Shown: in pieces, positions 13,798 through 23,911 of the stretch
Numbering within the stretch: position 1 is the stretch's first letter
Layout: every line of letters begins with the position of its first letter
Source of the DNA: an uncultured Pirellulaceae bacterium
Lineage (GTDB): Bacteria > Planctomycetota > Planctomycetia > Pirellulales > Pirellulaceae
Reading direction: 5' to 3'
Assembly (NCBI GenBank): GCA_938036435.1
Contig: CALHPU010000101.1
Coordinates: 1 to 34,822, forward strand
DNA: 34,822 nt
The notes under the pieces: model-generated
The model's database searches: none
The model's input: the letters and a program-made list of their open reading frames with translations, nothing else
What the model was told of the DNA's origin: nothing
Made by a program: the position numbers and the translations under genes

Positions 13798-15660
13798 ATG
13801 GCCAAACGAAGAAAACGATCCTTTCCCGGAGAACCATCCCCTGCTCCTCGAGCCAGCGTCAAGACATCGCAAAGCGTTTACGCTGACGAACAAACGCCCG
13901 GGATCTTTGGGTTCTTCAAGAGTCTCGCGGTGCGCGAAACGATCGAATCGATCGTGATTGCCGTCGCGCTGGCGATGATGTTTAAGGCTTTCGAGGCAGA
14001 GGCGTTCATTATCCCGACGGGATCGATGGCAAACGCCCTTCAAGGACAGCATAAAGATCTGACCTGTAACCAATGTGGCTACCAACATCAGGTCGGTGCA
14101 AGCCACGATGCAAAAATTGCTGCCACGACTTGTCCTTTGTGTCGGTACACTTCTCCGACCAAACGTACCAATCCCGACCATAAAACATTCAACGGTGATC
14201 GGATTCTTGTAAACAAATTCGTTTATGATTTTGAGGATCCCCAACGGTACGATGTGATTGTTTTCAAGAATCCAAATCACGCGAAGCAGAACTATATTAA
14301 AAGGCTGATCGGTCTCCCCGGTGAGAAGATTCTGATCGAAAACGGTGATATCTACACCATGGAGAAACAACCAGACGAAACATGGGCCAAAACGATTCAG
14401 CCCAAGCCTGCCAAAAAGTTGTTGGAGATTGCAGAGCGGTTCGCCGACACGAATTACTTTGGAAGCGCCCTTCGCCAAGTTGGATGGCCCAGAAACTGGA
14501 AGCAACGTAACGGTGAAGCGAACTGGGTTGGAGAAGGATTTGGAGAAAATCTGAAATATACGGCAACCGCCCGTCCGGAAGTTAGCTGGCTGCGTTTCAG
14601 TAATAATCGTCCTGACGAAGTTGAGTGGGAGCAAATCGAAGACATCCTTAATGACGAAGGCCAGATTGAAGAACTGGATATCAAGGGACGGTTGGTTAAT
14701 GACTATGTGGCGCACAATGATGGCGTTGTTGGGTCATCGGACATCCAGAGCGTCGGTTACCACTGGGTCGGAGACATTGGTTTTGAGGCCGACATCAACA
14801 TCGTTTCTGGTAACGGCAATCTTAGCTTCGACATTGTCGAAGGCGGAGCTCATTTCACTTGCAACGTCGATGTCAAGACTGGCAACGCGACGCTTTCGGT
14901 GAGGGCCCCTGAGGGATCAGAGATTGAGTTTGTTGATTCCGGCGGGAATGTGGTTGCTGAGCCCTCCGGGCAAACGTCTCTTAATTCGTCCGGAAGACGC
15001 CAAGTTCGATTCTTCAATGCAGATGATCGAATCTACTTCTGGATTGACGGTGATTTAATCGAGTTTGATGCGGTTGATTATCGCCGATCGGATATTCCCG
15101 TTCCTCACTATTCGATAGAAGATCCGGCCGATGCAGAACCGCTTGGTATAGGTTGCCAGAACCTCGAAGTGGTTGTGGATCGCATTTCGTGTTTCCGAGA
15201 CGTCTACTATGGTTCGACCGATCGGCCAGACTATATCGACAGCTATTTAGAACGTTTTCATCGTTTTGGCCAGCAGAAATATCGCCGCAACTCTCAGCGT
15301 AAGGGTGTGCGCGTCTCCACGATGGAGAATGAGTCTAGTGCTGATCCGTCTCTCATCTATCAAATGATGCGTAGCCCAGAGCAATGGAATACAGACCAAG
15401 CCAAGTCATTGTTTAGTAGGAAGAAGGGGCAGACCAAGCCGATGTTCTTTTTGGAAGAATATGAAGATCAGGCCAAGGATCAGTTTCTACCGATGGGGGA
15501 CAACAGTGCTCAGAGCCTCGACGGACGTGTTTGGGATGGACCAAAATTTGTTGAACGCGATTTGTTAATTGGTCGCGCGTTGGTAGTGTTTTGGCCGCAT
15601 TCGCTTAACGAGCCGGTGCCGTTTTTTCCAAATTTTGAGCGGATGAAGTTCATCCGATAG
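13798..15660 (+). CDS. lepB: Signal peptidase I with zinc-ribbon insertion and large extra domain
   Basis: 620 residues from ATG at 13798. A membrane anchor at about 48-64 is followed by IIPTGSM with the catalytic Ser76, then YIKRLIGLPGE with the general-base Lys168, and near the end GDNSAQSLDGRVW (567-579), the family's last box (usually DSR; DGR here). Between Ser and Lys are two Cys pairs (C90/C93, C112/C115) forming a zinc ribbon. Between about 190 and 550 is a long insertion containing a beta-rich segment that resembles concanavalin-like modules. Typical bacterial enzymes are 250-330 residues. It cleaves signal peptides outside the inner membrane. Upstream in-frame starts (13681, 13759) exist but lack a family motif. 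LptB follows 41 nt later. Confidence 0.88.
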   Translation: MAKRRKRSFPGEPSPAPRASVKTSQSVYADEQTPGIFGFFKSLAVRETIESIVIAVALAMMFKAFEAEAFIIPTGSMANALQGQHKDLTCNQCGYQHQVGASHDAKIAATTCPLCRYTSPTKRTNPDHKTFNGDRILVNKFVYDFEDPQRYDVIVFKNPNHAKQNYIKRLIGLPGEKILIENGDIYTMEKQPDETWAKTIQPKPAKKLLEIAERFADTNYFGSALRQVGWPRNWKQRNGEANWVGEGFGENLKYTATARPEVSWLRFSNNRPDEVEWEQIEDILNDEGQIEELDIKGRLVNDYVAHNDGVVGSSDIQSVGYHWVGDIGFEADINIVSGNGNLSFDIVEGGAHFTCNVDVKTGNATLSVRAPEGSEIEFVDSGGNVVAEPSGQTSLNSSGRRQVRFFNADDRIYFWIDGDLIEFDAVDYRRSDIPVPHYSIEDPADAEPLGIGCQNLEVVVDRISCFRDVYYGSTDRPDYIDSYLERFHRFGQQKYRRNSQRKGVRVSTMENESSADPSLIYQMMRSPEQWNTDQAKSLFSRKKGQTKPMFFLEEYEDQAKDQFLPMGDNSAQSLDGRVWDGPKFVERDLLIGRALVVFWPHSLNEPVPFFPNFERMKFIR

Positions 15661-15701
15661 GCAGCCTTCACTGCCGACGTTTCAATTCATGGAGGTGTAG
15701 T

Positions 15702-16634
15702 GTGTCAATTCTAGAAGCCGAAGGATTGGTCAAAATTTACGGCCGCCGTCGAGTGGTTGACGGCGTGTCGCTCTCGGTCAATGCAGGGGAAATCGTCGGT
15801 TTACTGGGTCCAAACGGGGCAGGAAAGACGACTTCGTTCAAAATGATGTGTGGGATTGTCACACCTAACCGTGGTCGTGTGTTCTTACAGGGCAAAGAAG
15901 TGACCAATTGGCCCATGCATCTGCGGGCTCGAAAGGGAGGGATGGGGTACTTGCCCCAAAAGTCCAGCGTATTTGCAAAACTTAATTGTGAGCAAAACCT
16001 AAAAGGCATGATGCAGCTGTTGGGTTTTTCGTGGCGTCAACAAAAGACGCGCTGTGAAGAGTTGCTTGAGCAATTCGAGATCACCCACATTCGCAAATCA
16101 AAGGCGGGGGATCTTTCGGGTGGAGAGCGCCGTCGGCTGGAGATTGCTCGGTGCCTCGTCTCGAATCCTCAAATCATCATGCTGGACGAGCCGTTTGCGG
16201 GGATCGATCCGGTCACGGTGCAGAACATTCGTGCAGTGATCAAAGACTTAAGTCAACAAGGGATCGCTGTGTTGATTACTGACCATGATGCTAGGGCGAT
16301 TCTTCGGTCCGCCGACCGCACCTACGTAGTAAGCGAGGGCAAGATTCTAGTCAGTGGCTCTGCCGATCAGATCGTTCGTAATGAAGAAGTGCGAAAGAAA
16401 TACCTTGGGAATATCGAATTGCCCGAGCTGCTTGGTACCTCAAGTAAGATCGTTGGCGGTGACGATCCCCATTCTTCATCGACACTTAAAATGGGAGCAG
16501 CATCTAACACGGACGCAATCCGAAGGGATCCGTCAACGGTCGGCGGTGAACATTCAAAGATTACATTTTCCAAGCCGAGAAACCGCAAGATGAAGAAAGT
16601 TGTTGCGCCGTTTCGTTCAACCGATCTTGATTGA
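15702..16634 (+). CDS. lptB: ABC transporter ATP-binding protein, LptB type
   Basis: 310 residues. Walker A is GPNGAGKTT, the Q loop is YLPQKSSVF, the signature is LSGGERRR, Walker B is IIMLDEPFAGID, and the switch His is in ITDHDAR. The spacing and the 'EPFAGIDP' and 'VFAKL' motifs fit LptB, the ATPase that drives lipopolysaccharide transport to the outer membrane with LptFG. The nucleotide-binding core ends near residue 240. About 65 residues of low-complexity, Ser/Lys-rich tail follow (SSSTLKMGAAS, KPRNRKMKK), which is unusual for LptB. GGAGG lies 6 bases before the GTG start. Confidence 0.85.
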   Translation: MSILEAEGLVKIYGRRRVVDGVSLSVNAGEIVGLLGPNGAGKTTSFKMMCGIVTPNRGRVFLQGKEVTNWPMHLRARKGGMGYLPQKSSVFAKLNCEQNLKGMMQLLGFSWRQQKTRCEELLEQFEITHIRKSKAGDLSGGERRRLEIARCLVSNPQIIMLDEPFAGIDPVTVQNIRAVIKDLSQQGIAVLITDHDARAILRSADRTYVVSEGKILVSGSADQIVRNEEVRKKYLGNIELPELLGTSSKIVGGDDPHSSSTLKMGAASNTDAIRRDPSTVGGEHSKITFSKPRNRKMKKVVAPFRSTDLD

Positions 16635-16812
16635 TTTGCGGCAAACGCTTGCGTGTGCCAATACGCGAGACTTTACGAGCCGTTTGCTTCTAAGTTCCTT
16701 CCAAATCGCATCCATCGCTTAGAAGTGCGACTTCAAAACGCGCAAGCCGGCAGTTGCATTTGTTACGTGTGAAATCGAACGTGGGCTCGTTACCGCATCT
16801 CATGCGAGGCAG

Positions 16813-17352
16813 GTGAGCAATTTGGGAGATGACAGATTGGATTCATTGCTGAATAAGGTTTGGGGTACTGTTCGGCAAACTTCTGGAGCGCGTCTAGTGA
16901 AGATTAGCCAAGTGTTTGAGCTTCTGACAGAGCAGCGCATCAATCAAGCGGACCTCGAGAAAGGGCGTGGCGTGTTTGCTCAAGTATGCGGGAGTCGTCA
17001 TCGTATGTTTGGCAAAGGTAGCAAGATCGGTCCTGACTTGACTGGAGCCGACCGATCGAACCTACGCTACCTGCTTGAGAACGTGCTGGACCCGAGTGCG
17101 ACATTGGCGACATCGTATCGATCGTCGTTGATTTTCTTGGAAGACGGCGGGTTGATCAGTAATGTTGTCATTGAGGAAACCGACCGGATCATTGGCGTGC
17201 AAACCAAAGACGATATCGTCAAGATTGATAAGACGACCATTTAGCAACACAAGCAGTCAGATCCGTCACTGATGCCAGAGGGCTTGTTGTCACCGCTGAC
17301 CGAAGCTCAGAAAGTTGACTTGGTCGCGTGGTTGATGAAGGCAGGGAAGTAG
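16813..17352 (+). pseudogene. Remnant of a planctomycete c-type heme domain (membrane-bound dehydrogenase C terminus)
   Basis: The frame matches the C-terminal heme domain found in large planctomycete dehydrogenases: GRGVFAQVCGSRHRMFGKG, KIGPDLTGADRSNLRYLLENVLDPSA, then a TAG at 17242. The same frame continues HKQSDPSLMPEGLLSPLTEAQKVDLVAWLMKAG to a stop at 17350-17352. The heme motif CxxCH is broken (CGSRH; second Cys replaced by Arg), the in-frame TAG removes the conserved tail, and the catalytic N-terminal domains are absent. I therefore call it a decayed fragment. A stop-suppressed gene is possible but the lost heme Cys argues against function. The 178 bases before it hold an inverted 8-mer pair (16687-16694 / 16718-16725) and nothing else clear. 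Confidence 0.7.
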
Positions 17353-17516
17353 GTTCGTGGCCGTGACGAATGCAATTTTCTGATGCAGGAATGCATTACC
17401 GTTAACGGCGGCTTGGGATCGCTCCCGTTGGGGTAACCCTCTAGACTGCGAAGTCTACGCTATTGCAACAGTGGAAATCAGGATGCTTACCCCCATCTTC
17501 AGGCTGGAAAAGAACT

Positions 17517-20500
17517 TTAGTTCTGATCGTCTTGGAATATGATTCGGCCGTGCCTTGCGGTTGAGGAAAGGCGTTTTCCGTTGGGACTCCACCGAATCGC
17601 ATAGGGAGCACGTTCGTGTAGGCCAAAATGTGCACTGTAGGCACACGTTTGCGAATTCCAAATGCAGATCTTTCCATCTTCAACGAGGGCACCGATACGA
17701 TCTTGCGAGCTGCTCCAAGATAAATCCAGCACCATCGCACTAGGCCCCTCGCACTCGCCTGAAAGTTCAGGGCTGTCCGGAGAGCTGATGTCCCAGATGG
17801 AAATACCTCGGCGGTTGGCGATCGCCAACTTGGCTCCGTCCGGTGACCAATCGAGCCCCGTCTTCCATCCGGGTTGTTGGATCTGAGAAACGATCTTCTT
17901 TTCTATCGGATCAAATACGAGAACGTTGTCGTCAACGCCAGCGCAGGCTAGTAGAACTTTCGAACCGTCAATTTTCTGGTTCCACGAAAGGACCAAGGGT
18001 TTTCTGTATTCTGCAACACCGGCGAAGACGTTCTCGCCTGTCTCGATGTTCCAGATTCGCAATTTTCCACCAGATCCAACTCCAGCGAGGAATTTTCCAT
18101 CGGGAGACCAAGCAACTGCCTTGCTGGTGAGTTTTGGAAAGAGGTTTTCTTCTTTTCCGGGGTCGTATACCTTTTCAATCTCACCAGATGCTTCTTGGAC
18201 TGTCCAAATGCGACCTGTCCGCGAAATGCAAGCAATCCGCTTACTCTTGGCGTCCAAATCAATTCCACAAATTTCAATCGGTTCTGAATCGGCAATTTGA
18301 ATCAGTCTCGTCTCGCCAAGATCGTTTTGTACGAGGATGTCAGCACCTTCAGCAACAACCAACTGTTTTCCGTCTGGATACCAAGCGAATGCGGGATGGT
18401 CTTGAAGTTCGCGTTCGAAAGCCGCACTGCCAAGAGTGGAGAGGTCCCAAACGTGCAGTTTGTCCTCAGGTAAACCACCGGAGACAACTTTGTTCCCATC
18501 AGGACTCCAAGTTGCCGAGTAAACGTGTCCAGTATGTCCTAAAAGTTGACGGGCCTGTTTTCCCGTATCCGCATTCCAGATCCGCACCGTTCCATCTGAG
18601 CTGGCACTTAGCAAGTAATGCTTTTCGGGATGCCAACAGAGCGACTCGATAAAGAGTTGGTGCCCGTCAAAGCGCGTCTTTTTCTTTGTCGCTGGATTGA
18701 CAACCATGATGGTATTATCCGGCCCGATATAAGCCAACAGTTTCCCTTCATGGCTCCAGCACGGATTAAGTATCCAGTGGTCACTGGCAATAACTTTCTC
18801 TTTCTTGGACTTGATCTCCAGCTCTTTGATGTCGGTACCGGTCGTCCAATAAATTCGCAGGCCGTCATAGGACCAATTGAGTAAATTTTTTCGAGTTTGG
18901 TTAATCGCACCGGAGCCAGCTCCTACGATCTTCCGGTCGTACCATTGCCAGACGGCCACTTCCCCCGAGGTATCACAAGTGGCAAGCATGTCGCCACCGA
19001 TGTTCCAGCGCACGTCAGTCACAGCAGATTTAAGTTTTTCAAATTCTAAGGGAGACGCGTCCATTTGAGTTGTGTCGTAAACTCTTATTTTCCCATCGTT
19101 GAAACCTAGTGCTACCAGAGACTGGTCGTAGTTGTAGTCCGCAGCGGTCACGTTTTTCGGGAGAATTGTCTGATCAAGCAGGCGTTTTCCTTCAACATCA
19201 ACAGTGATTACTTTTGCCATAGTCGCATCGAACACCCGGGCGTGTGAAGCCTGTCGCGTGAAGAAGACCTTATTGGCCGTTGCGTTTAGATCGACTTTCC
19301 AGAATTGCCTTTCCCCGAGGGCACTCAGGTGTTTCCATTCCCAACCACGAATCGATTCGTATTGTTTGTCGCTCCACGGGTCAATCAGTTGTCGCATTCG
19401 TCCAACACCGCCGGGTTCAGTTGACGACTCGCTGGCCAGAAGCATCTGAGTTTCATAAAGCTTCTGCTTGCTTTCTTCTTCACTGGCCGCCGCCGCCGCA
19501 GCCAATTTCTGTTCGGCTTTTATCGATCGCTCGAGCTTAACATTCAGGTTTTCTAGTTCGTTGTTCTTTTCGGCAAGCGTTGTAGCCTGCTCGTTGATTA
19601 CCAACGACAACAATACCAACGAGACAAATCCAACCAGAACTGCTCCGATGATAGTCGTGAAAGCCGTACGGTGATGGCCGATAAAGCGTAATGCTTTGTC
19701 GGTCAATGGTTCTTTATAAGCGGACACCGGCTCACCAGCAAGAAATGCATCAATGTCCTTGGCGAGATCATCGGCAGTCGCGTATCGATCCCTTGGGTTG
19801 GCCGCCATGGCTTGGTCGCAGATCGCCGCTAGAGCTGGCGGCACCTGAGCGCTGAGGCTTTCGATTCTACGAAACTGCGATCGTTTGACCTTCGTTAGGG
19901 CTTCATCGATTTCGCCACTTTCGGTTCCGGTAGATTCTAGGGTGTAGTCATTGGTGACAAGATTGAATAGAGTTGCTCCAAGTGAGAAGATGTCACTTCC
20001 TGGTCCAACTTCTTTCTGGTTGCCCCTCGCCTGTTCAGGGCTCATGAATTGAAGAGTGCCCAGTACAGCGCCCGAGAGCGTCATCTGTGAGCTAAAACCC
20101 TTGCCGAATATTTCATCGAGCTCTTGAGGTTCAATTCCGGGATCACCTTCGGCAAGCTCGTTTTCGCCGGCATCTTTTGCGCAACCCCAGTCCAGCACCA
20201 GCGTTTGCCCTTGGTCACCGATGATAATGTTGGCAGGTTTAATGTCTCGATGAATGACGCCGTTGGAGTGTGCGTAGTCGATTGCATGGCAAACAGCAAT
20301 GAAGTGCTGCAATAAAGGACGGATCTTTAATTTCCATTCTTCGCGAGTTGTACGCAGGCCAATTTCCTCGTGCGTTTCCGCGACCAACTCCCTTAATGTT
20401 TTCCCAGAAACCAACGGCATCGTGTAGCTGGCCGAAGTGCCTTTTATGTTGAGATTGTAAATGGGGACAACCCCGGGATGCTGGAGTTTCGCCGTGATCT

Positions 20501-21002
20501 CTGCTTCACGAAGGAACCTCCTTGCGCGACGCTCACTAAAAGGAAGGTCGGGACGTAATCGCTTGACCGCAATCTCACGAGAGAGCCTCGTGTCCTGGGC
20601 GACCAACACTTCGCCGCATGCACCACGCGCGTGGAGCTTAATCAGACTGACGCCCGTTAGCAGGTCTGGTTGGGATTCGTTGGGGCTAAGCTCGTTCACT
20701 TCACCGTCACCGAAAGTTACCGTTGCTGGTAGCGTTGACGGAACGTACCCCAGATGCGAGTCGGATGCCAGTTCGAACTCTACGGTTTTGGGAGCTGCCT
20801 GCTTTTGAGGCGGAGTTTCGTCAACAATGGTCGGCATCGCCGTAGAATGCGATTCTGCTTTTCCTTCTTGCTTCAATCGCTCAAGCAGATTTGCTGCCGT
20901 CACCGGCGCTAGTAATAGTAGAAGTTTCTCGAGGTCTTTGCTGGAAAGGGGCGCGGCAATGCTGACAATCGCTTCGAAGTGTTGATCTGCACTATCAGGC
21001 AT
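17517..21002 (-). CDS. Membrane Ser/Thr protein kinase with C-terminal WD40 repeats
   Basis: 1161 residues. The kinase domain spans about 120-425: Gly-rich loop ARGACGEV, ATP Lys147 in IAVKRL, catalytic HRDIKPAN (251-258), DWG (271-273) in place of DFG, and GTLQFMSPEQARG. A single membrane helix follows (TIIGAVLVGFVSLVLLSLVI, about 455-475), then a coiled coil with an Ala run (AEKNNELENLNVKLE...AAAAAAS). Next comes a long beta-propeller region of WD40-type repeats (about 555-1150) with recurring 'LCWHPE', 'WSPDGN', 'VRIWNADTG' and 'LRIWNIETG'. This is a common planctomycete layout, a cytoplasmic kinase coupled to a presumably periplasmic sensor propeller. The substrate is unknown. It is a single gene, tail to tail with the heme-domain remnant. 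Confidence 0.92.
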   Translation of the reverse strand: MPDSADQHFEAIVSIAAPLSSKDLEKLLLLLAPVTAANLLERLKQEGKAESHSTAMPTIVDETPPQKQAAPKTVEFELASDSHLGYVPSTLPATVTFGDGEVNELSPNESQPDLLTGVSLIKLHARGACGEVLVAQDTRLSREIAVKRLRPDLPFSERRARRFLREAEITAKLQHPGVVPIYNLNIKGTSASYTMPLVSGKTLRELVAETHEEIGLRTTREEWKLKIRPLLQHFIAVCHAIDYAHSNGVIHRDIKPANIIIGDQGQTLVLDWGCAKDAGENELAEGDPGIEPQELDEIFGKGFSSQMTLSGAVLGTLQFMSPEQARGNQKEVGPGSDIFSLGATLFNLVTNDYTLESTGTESGEIDEALTKVKRSQFRRIESLSAQVPPALAAICDQAMAANPRDRYATADDLAKDIDAFLAGEPVSAYKEPLTDKALRFIGHHRTAFTTIIGAVLVGFVSLVLLSLVINEQATTLAEKNNELENLNVKLERSIKAEQKLAAAAAASEEESKQKLYETQMLLASESSTEPGGVGRMRQLIDPWSDKQYESIRGWEWKHLSALGERQFWKVDLNATANKVFFTRQASHARVFDATMAKVITVDVEGKRLLDQTILPKNVTAADYNYDQSLVALGFNDGKIRVYDTTQMDASPLEFEKLKSAVTDVRWNIGGDMLATCDTSGEVAVWQWYDRKIVGAGSGAINQTRKNLLNWSYDGLRIYWTTGTDIKELEIKSKKEKVIASDHWILNPCWSHEGKLLAYIGPDNTIMVVNPATKKKTRFDGHQLFIESLCWHPEKHYLLSASSDGTVRIWNADTGKQARQLLGHTGHVYSATWSPDGNKVVSGGLPEDKLHVWDLSTLGSAAFERELQDHPAFAWYPDGKQLVVAEGADILVQNDLGETRLIQIADSEPIEICGIDLDAKSKRIACISRTGRIWTVQEASGEIEKVYDPGKEENLFPKLTSKAVAWSPDGKFLAGVGSGGKLRIWNIETGENVFAGVAEYRKPLVLSWNQKIDGSKVLLACAGVDDNVLVFDPIEKKIVSQIQQPGWKTGLDWSPDGAKLAIANRRGISIWDISSPDSPELSGECEGPSAMVLDLSWSSSQDRIGALVEDGKICIWNSQTCAYSAHFGLHERAPYAIRWSPNGKRLSSTARHGRIIFQDDQN

Positions 21003-21210
21003 ACTTAGAAACTACATTAGAGGCCGGGAGAAGATCCTATTGTAAGTGGCGCAGGGCAAACTACAAGCGAACCGTTCCATTGGTCAAACGGGGTATGCCT
21101 CAGAATTCAAGAGGAAAGGTATGTTGATACTCCCGAATTCAGCTCGATTGGCCAAGTGTCTCGGACAACACTCTTTGACGAAACGATTGCCGACCGCTAG
21201 ATGCATGGCT

Positions 21211-22560
21211 CTAGCGTGACGAATTTGGCAATGTGCAATCCGTTACGGGTTTGGAGCAAACCAAACACGAAGCCTCCGAATCGTCGCCCACGGCAGCGGC
21301 GATACCGCCACACGAACCCGTTACGGGTTTGTTGGCGAAGATCGCACCCACCGCCATTCCCACCACCGCCAATAGAAAGACTGCCAATGCGGCTAAAAAA
21401 GTTGGCACAATCGACTGGCTTTTTGTCTGGGCATCGGATTCGGATTCCGCCGACGTCACGGTTGCCTCTTCGACCAAAGGGTAGTCGCCTGTGATCCTTT
21501 GCTGGTAATGCTGGCCACCGCGAGTCAACGTGAGTATTGAAATACCGTGATCGGCCGCGAGTTTATGGGCGACCTCAGTCCCCATGACCATTGCCGCTGT
21601 CGCCCAAGCATCGGCTGTCATGCAGTCGGCGGCGGCGATCGAGGCACTGGCCAATGAATGTTCGACGGGACGGCAAGTGGTTGGGTCGATCGTGTGAGAG
21701 TATCGACGCTCCTCGTACTGGTGGAAATTTCGGTAGTCACCTGATGTAGCGATCGCTCTGTTGCTCAACGCAGCCTTCCGCGCAACTGCATCAGAGAAAT
21801 GGTCGGAGTTGGAGTCTGGTTGTTCGATCGCGACAATCCAGTTGCCACCTCCAGAACGCTCGCCTGAAACAATCACTTCACCACCGACCTCTACGAGATA
21901 GCGATTGAAACCCAGCTTTCTGATCGCAGCTCCGACTTGGTCCACTGCATAACCTTTGGCGATCGCAGAGAGATCAATTTTCAGATCCGGGATCGATTTC
22001 TTGAGCGCAGGCGGCGTTGTTCGCACCGTGAGCTTGGTGTAACCGGTCAGCTGTTTCAATTCGGCCACTTCTTCATCGGAGAGTGGCTTGAACGGTCCTT
22101 TTTCGGGGCCGAACTTCCAAGCATTGACCGCAGGGCCAACAGTGATATCAAAACCGCCCTTTGTCAGTCGGCTGATTTCCTGTGAGCGATTAACAACCGT
22201 CGCCGTCCTAGGATCGACTTCGAACCAATCGGTCGATGTGCTGGCGTTAAAACGGCTGACATCTGAGTCTCGAAGGTAGGTAGACATCAGCTCGTTGACG
22301 TCATTCAGGGCAGCGGTGACGGCCTGCTTGATCTCAACGCATTTCTCTTCGGGAGGATCGGCGACAACGAGCACTTTGTAGGGAATCTTTCCCATCGTGG
22401 TGCCGCGGATTTCGACCTGTACTTCGGTTACGCCTCTAGTTTGCTTAAGTGGCGCTGCATTTAGCAATTGATTGGAGACCAAGAGACCCGCCAGCACCAT
22501 CAACAGCAAAAAAAGAACCCGAAGTTGGACTCGGGCTCTGCGAAGCTTTGATCTGTTCAT
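21211..22560 (-). CDS. apbE: FAD:protein FMN transferase (ApbE) fused to a C-terminal NqrM-like domain
   Basis: 449 residues. A signal anchor ([18 protein letters not shown]) leads into an ApbE domain (about 45-370) with [54 protein letters not shown] and YSHTIDP. ApbE attaches FMN to Thr in NqrB and NqrC. After a linker (380-395) comes a membrane helix [21 protein letters not shown], then [12 protein letters not shown] and Cys residues in SCLVC and TDC. That is the layout of NqrM, the small factor needed to load iron into Na+-NQR and normally encoded as a separate gene. It is the last gene of the nqr operon, 50 nt after nqrF. The ApbE call is very firm; the NqrM call rests on the helix plus GSCGG and the Cys cluster. 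Confidence 0.9.
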   Translation of the reverse strand: MNRSKLRRARVQLRVLFLLLMVLAGLLVSNQLLNAAPLKQTRGVTEVQVEIRGTTMGKIPYKVLVVADPPEEKCVEIKQAVTAALNDVNELMSTYLRDSDVSRFNASTSTDWFEVDPRTATVVNRSQEISRLTKGGFDITVGPAVNAWKFGPEKGPFKPLSDEEVAELKQLTGYTKLTVRTTPPALKKSIPDLKIDLSAIAKGYAVDQVGAAIRKLGFNRYLVEVGGEVIVSGERSGGGNWIVAIEQPDSNSDHFSDAVARKAALSNRAIATSGDYRNFHQYEERRYSHTIDPTTCRPVEHSLASASIAAADCMTADAWATAAMVMGTEVAHKLAADHGISILTLTRGGQHYQQRITGDYPLVEEATVTSAESESDAQTKSQSIVPTFLAALAVFLLAVVGMAVGAIFANKPVTGSCGGIAAAVGDDSEASCLVCSKPVTDCTLPNSSR

Positions 22561-22610
22561 GATGTCTTTATCATTCGACGCGTATTGTTGAATGTTTTCG
22601 CCGCTGAACG

Positions 22611-23831
22611 TTAACCACCGAAGTCATCGAACGAGATGTTCTCTGGCTCAACTCCGAAATCATCGCACATTTTTTGAACACACTGGTTCATCATTGGCGG
22701 ACCACAGAAATAGAATTCAATATCTTCGGGGGCCGGGTGATCTTTCAGGTGGTGGTCGATCACGACCTGATGGATAAAGCCAACGTACCCATCCCAATTG
22801 TCCTCTGGTTGGGGGTCAGAAAGGGCAATGTGGAACTTGAAGTTGGGGAACTCTTTCTCAATCTCTCGGAAATGGTCCACGTAGAACAACTCACGCAAAC
22901 TACGACCACCGTACCAATAGGTCACCTTCCGTCCGGTTTTCAAATTCTTAAACAATTCGAAAATATGACTCCGTAGCGGCGCCATACCCGCACCGCCTCC
23001 GACGTAGCACATTTCGGCGTCAGTTTCTTTAATGAAGAACTCGCCGTAAGGCCCAGAGATAGTTACCTTGTCTCCGGGTTTAAGATTAAATATGTAGGAA
23101 GACATTTTTCCCGGTGGTGTTCCCTCTGGAGCACGCGGCGGAGGTGAAGCCACACGCACGTTGAGCATGATGATGCCCTTCTCGCCAGGGTAGTTGGCCA
23201 TCGAGTAAGCACGAACCGTTGTGTCCTCAACAGTTGATTCGTACCGCCAAACATTGAATTTGTCCCAGTCGGGGTGGTACTCTTCTTGGATGTCAAAATC
23301 TTTGTATTTGACATGATGGGGTGGTGCTTCGATCTGAATGTAGCCGCCCGCTTTGAAATCAACGTCTTCGCCTTCGGGTAACTCAAGGACGAGTTCCTTA
23401 ATAAACGTTGCCACGTTGTCATTGGAGCGAACGGTGCATTCCCATTTTTTTGTTTCGAAGGCCTCTTCAGGAACTTCGACAGACATGTCTTGCTTCACTG
23501 CAACTTGGCATGAAAGTCGGCAGCCCTCGCGGGCCATTTTCTTGTTGATGTGGCCTTTCTCTGTTTCCAAAAGGTCACCGCCACCTGCTTCGACCTTAAC
23601 AAGACACTGAGCGCAGGTTCCGCCACCGCCGCATGCGGACGAAACAAAGATTCCCGCGTCGCCCAGTGCGTTCATCAACTTGCCACCAGCGGCCACTTCA
23701 ATTTCCTTCTGGCCGTTGACCATGATCTTGACAGCGCCTGTCGAGACCAAGAAACCTCGTGCGACTAGGATCAGTGCGACCAGAGCCAATACGACTGTCG
23801 TAAAGAGTAAAACACCGTAAAAGATATCCAT
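22611..23831 (-). CDS. nqrF: Na+-translocating NADH:quinone reductase subunit F
   Basis: 406 residues, the normal length. An N-terminal membrane helix (about 5-28) precedes a ferredoxin-type 2Fe-2S domain with Cys67, Cys73, Cys76 and Cys108 ([16 protein letters not shown]). The FAD/NADH reductase part shows RAYSMANYP (FAD binding), [12 protein letters not shown] and [10 protein letters not shown] (NADH binding). NqrF takes electrons from NADH and passes them through FAD and the cluster to the rest of the sodium pump. It lies 80 nt downstream of nqrE. Confidence 0.96.
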   Translation of the reverse strand: MDIFYGVLLFTTVVLALVALILVARGFLVSTGAVKIMVNGQKEIEVAAGGKLMNALGDAGIFVSSACGGGGTCAQCLVKVEAGGGDLLETEKGHINKKMAREGCRLSCQVAVKQDMSVEVPEEAFETKKWECTVRSNDNVATFIKELVLELPEGEDVDFKAGGYIQIEAPPHHVKYKDFDIQEEYHPDWDKFNVWRYESTVEDTTVRAYSMANYPGEKGIIMLNVRVASPPPRAPEGTPPGKMSSYIFNLKPGDKVTISGPYGEFFIKETDAEMCYVGGGAGMAPLRSHIFELFKNLKTGRKVTYWYGGRSLRELFYVDHFREIEKEFPNFKFHIALSDPQPEDNWDGYVGFIHQVVIDHHLKDHPAPEDIEFYFCGPPMMNQCVQKMCDDFGVEPENISFDDFGG

Positions 23832-23911
23832 GTGATTATCTGCTGTATGTCAGTTTTTGATTCAGAAATTAGGGAGCCAGAAAATCGACGCCCTGCCCTG
23901 CTCTTGTAACT

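Noticed and set aside
17415..17426. GGGA-TCGC-TCCC hairpin between the heme remnant and the kinase gene
   Set aside because: A 4-bp stem is too short to support a terminator.
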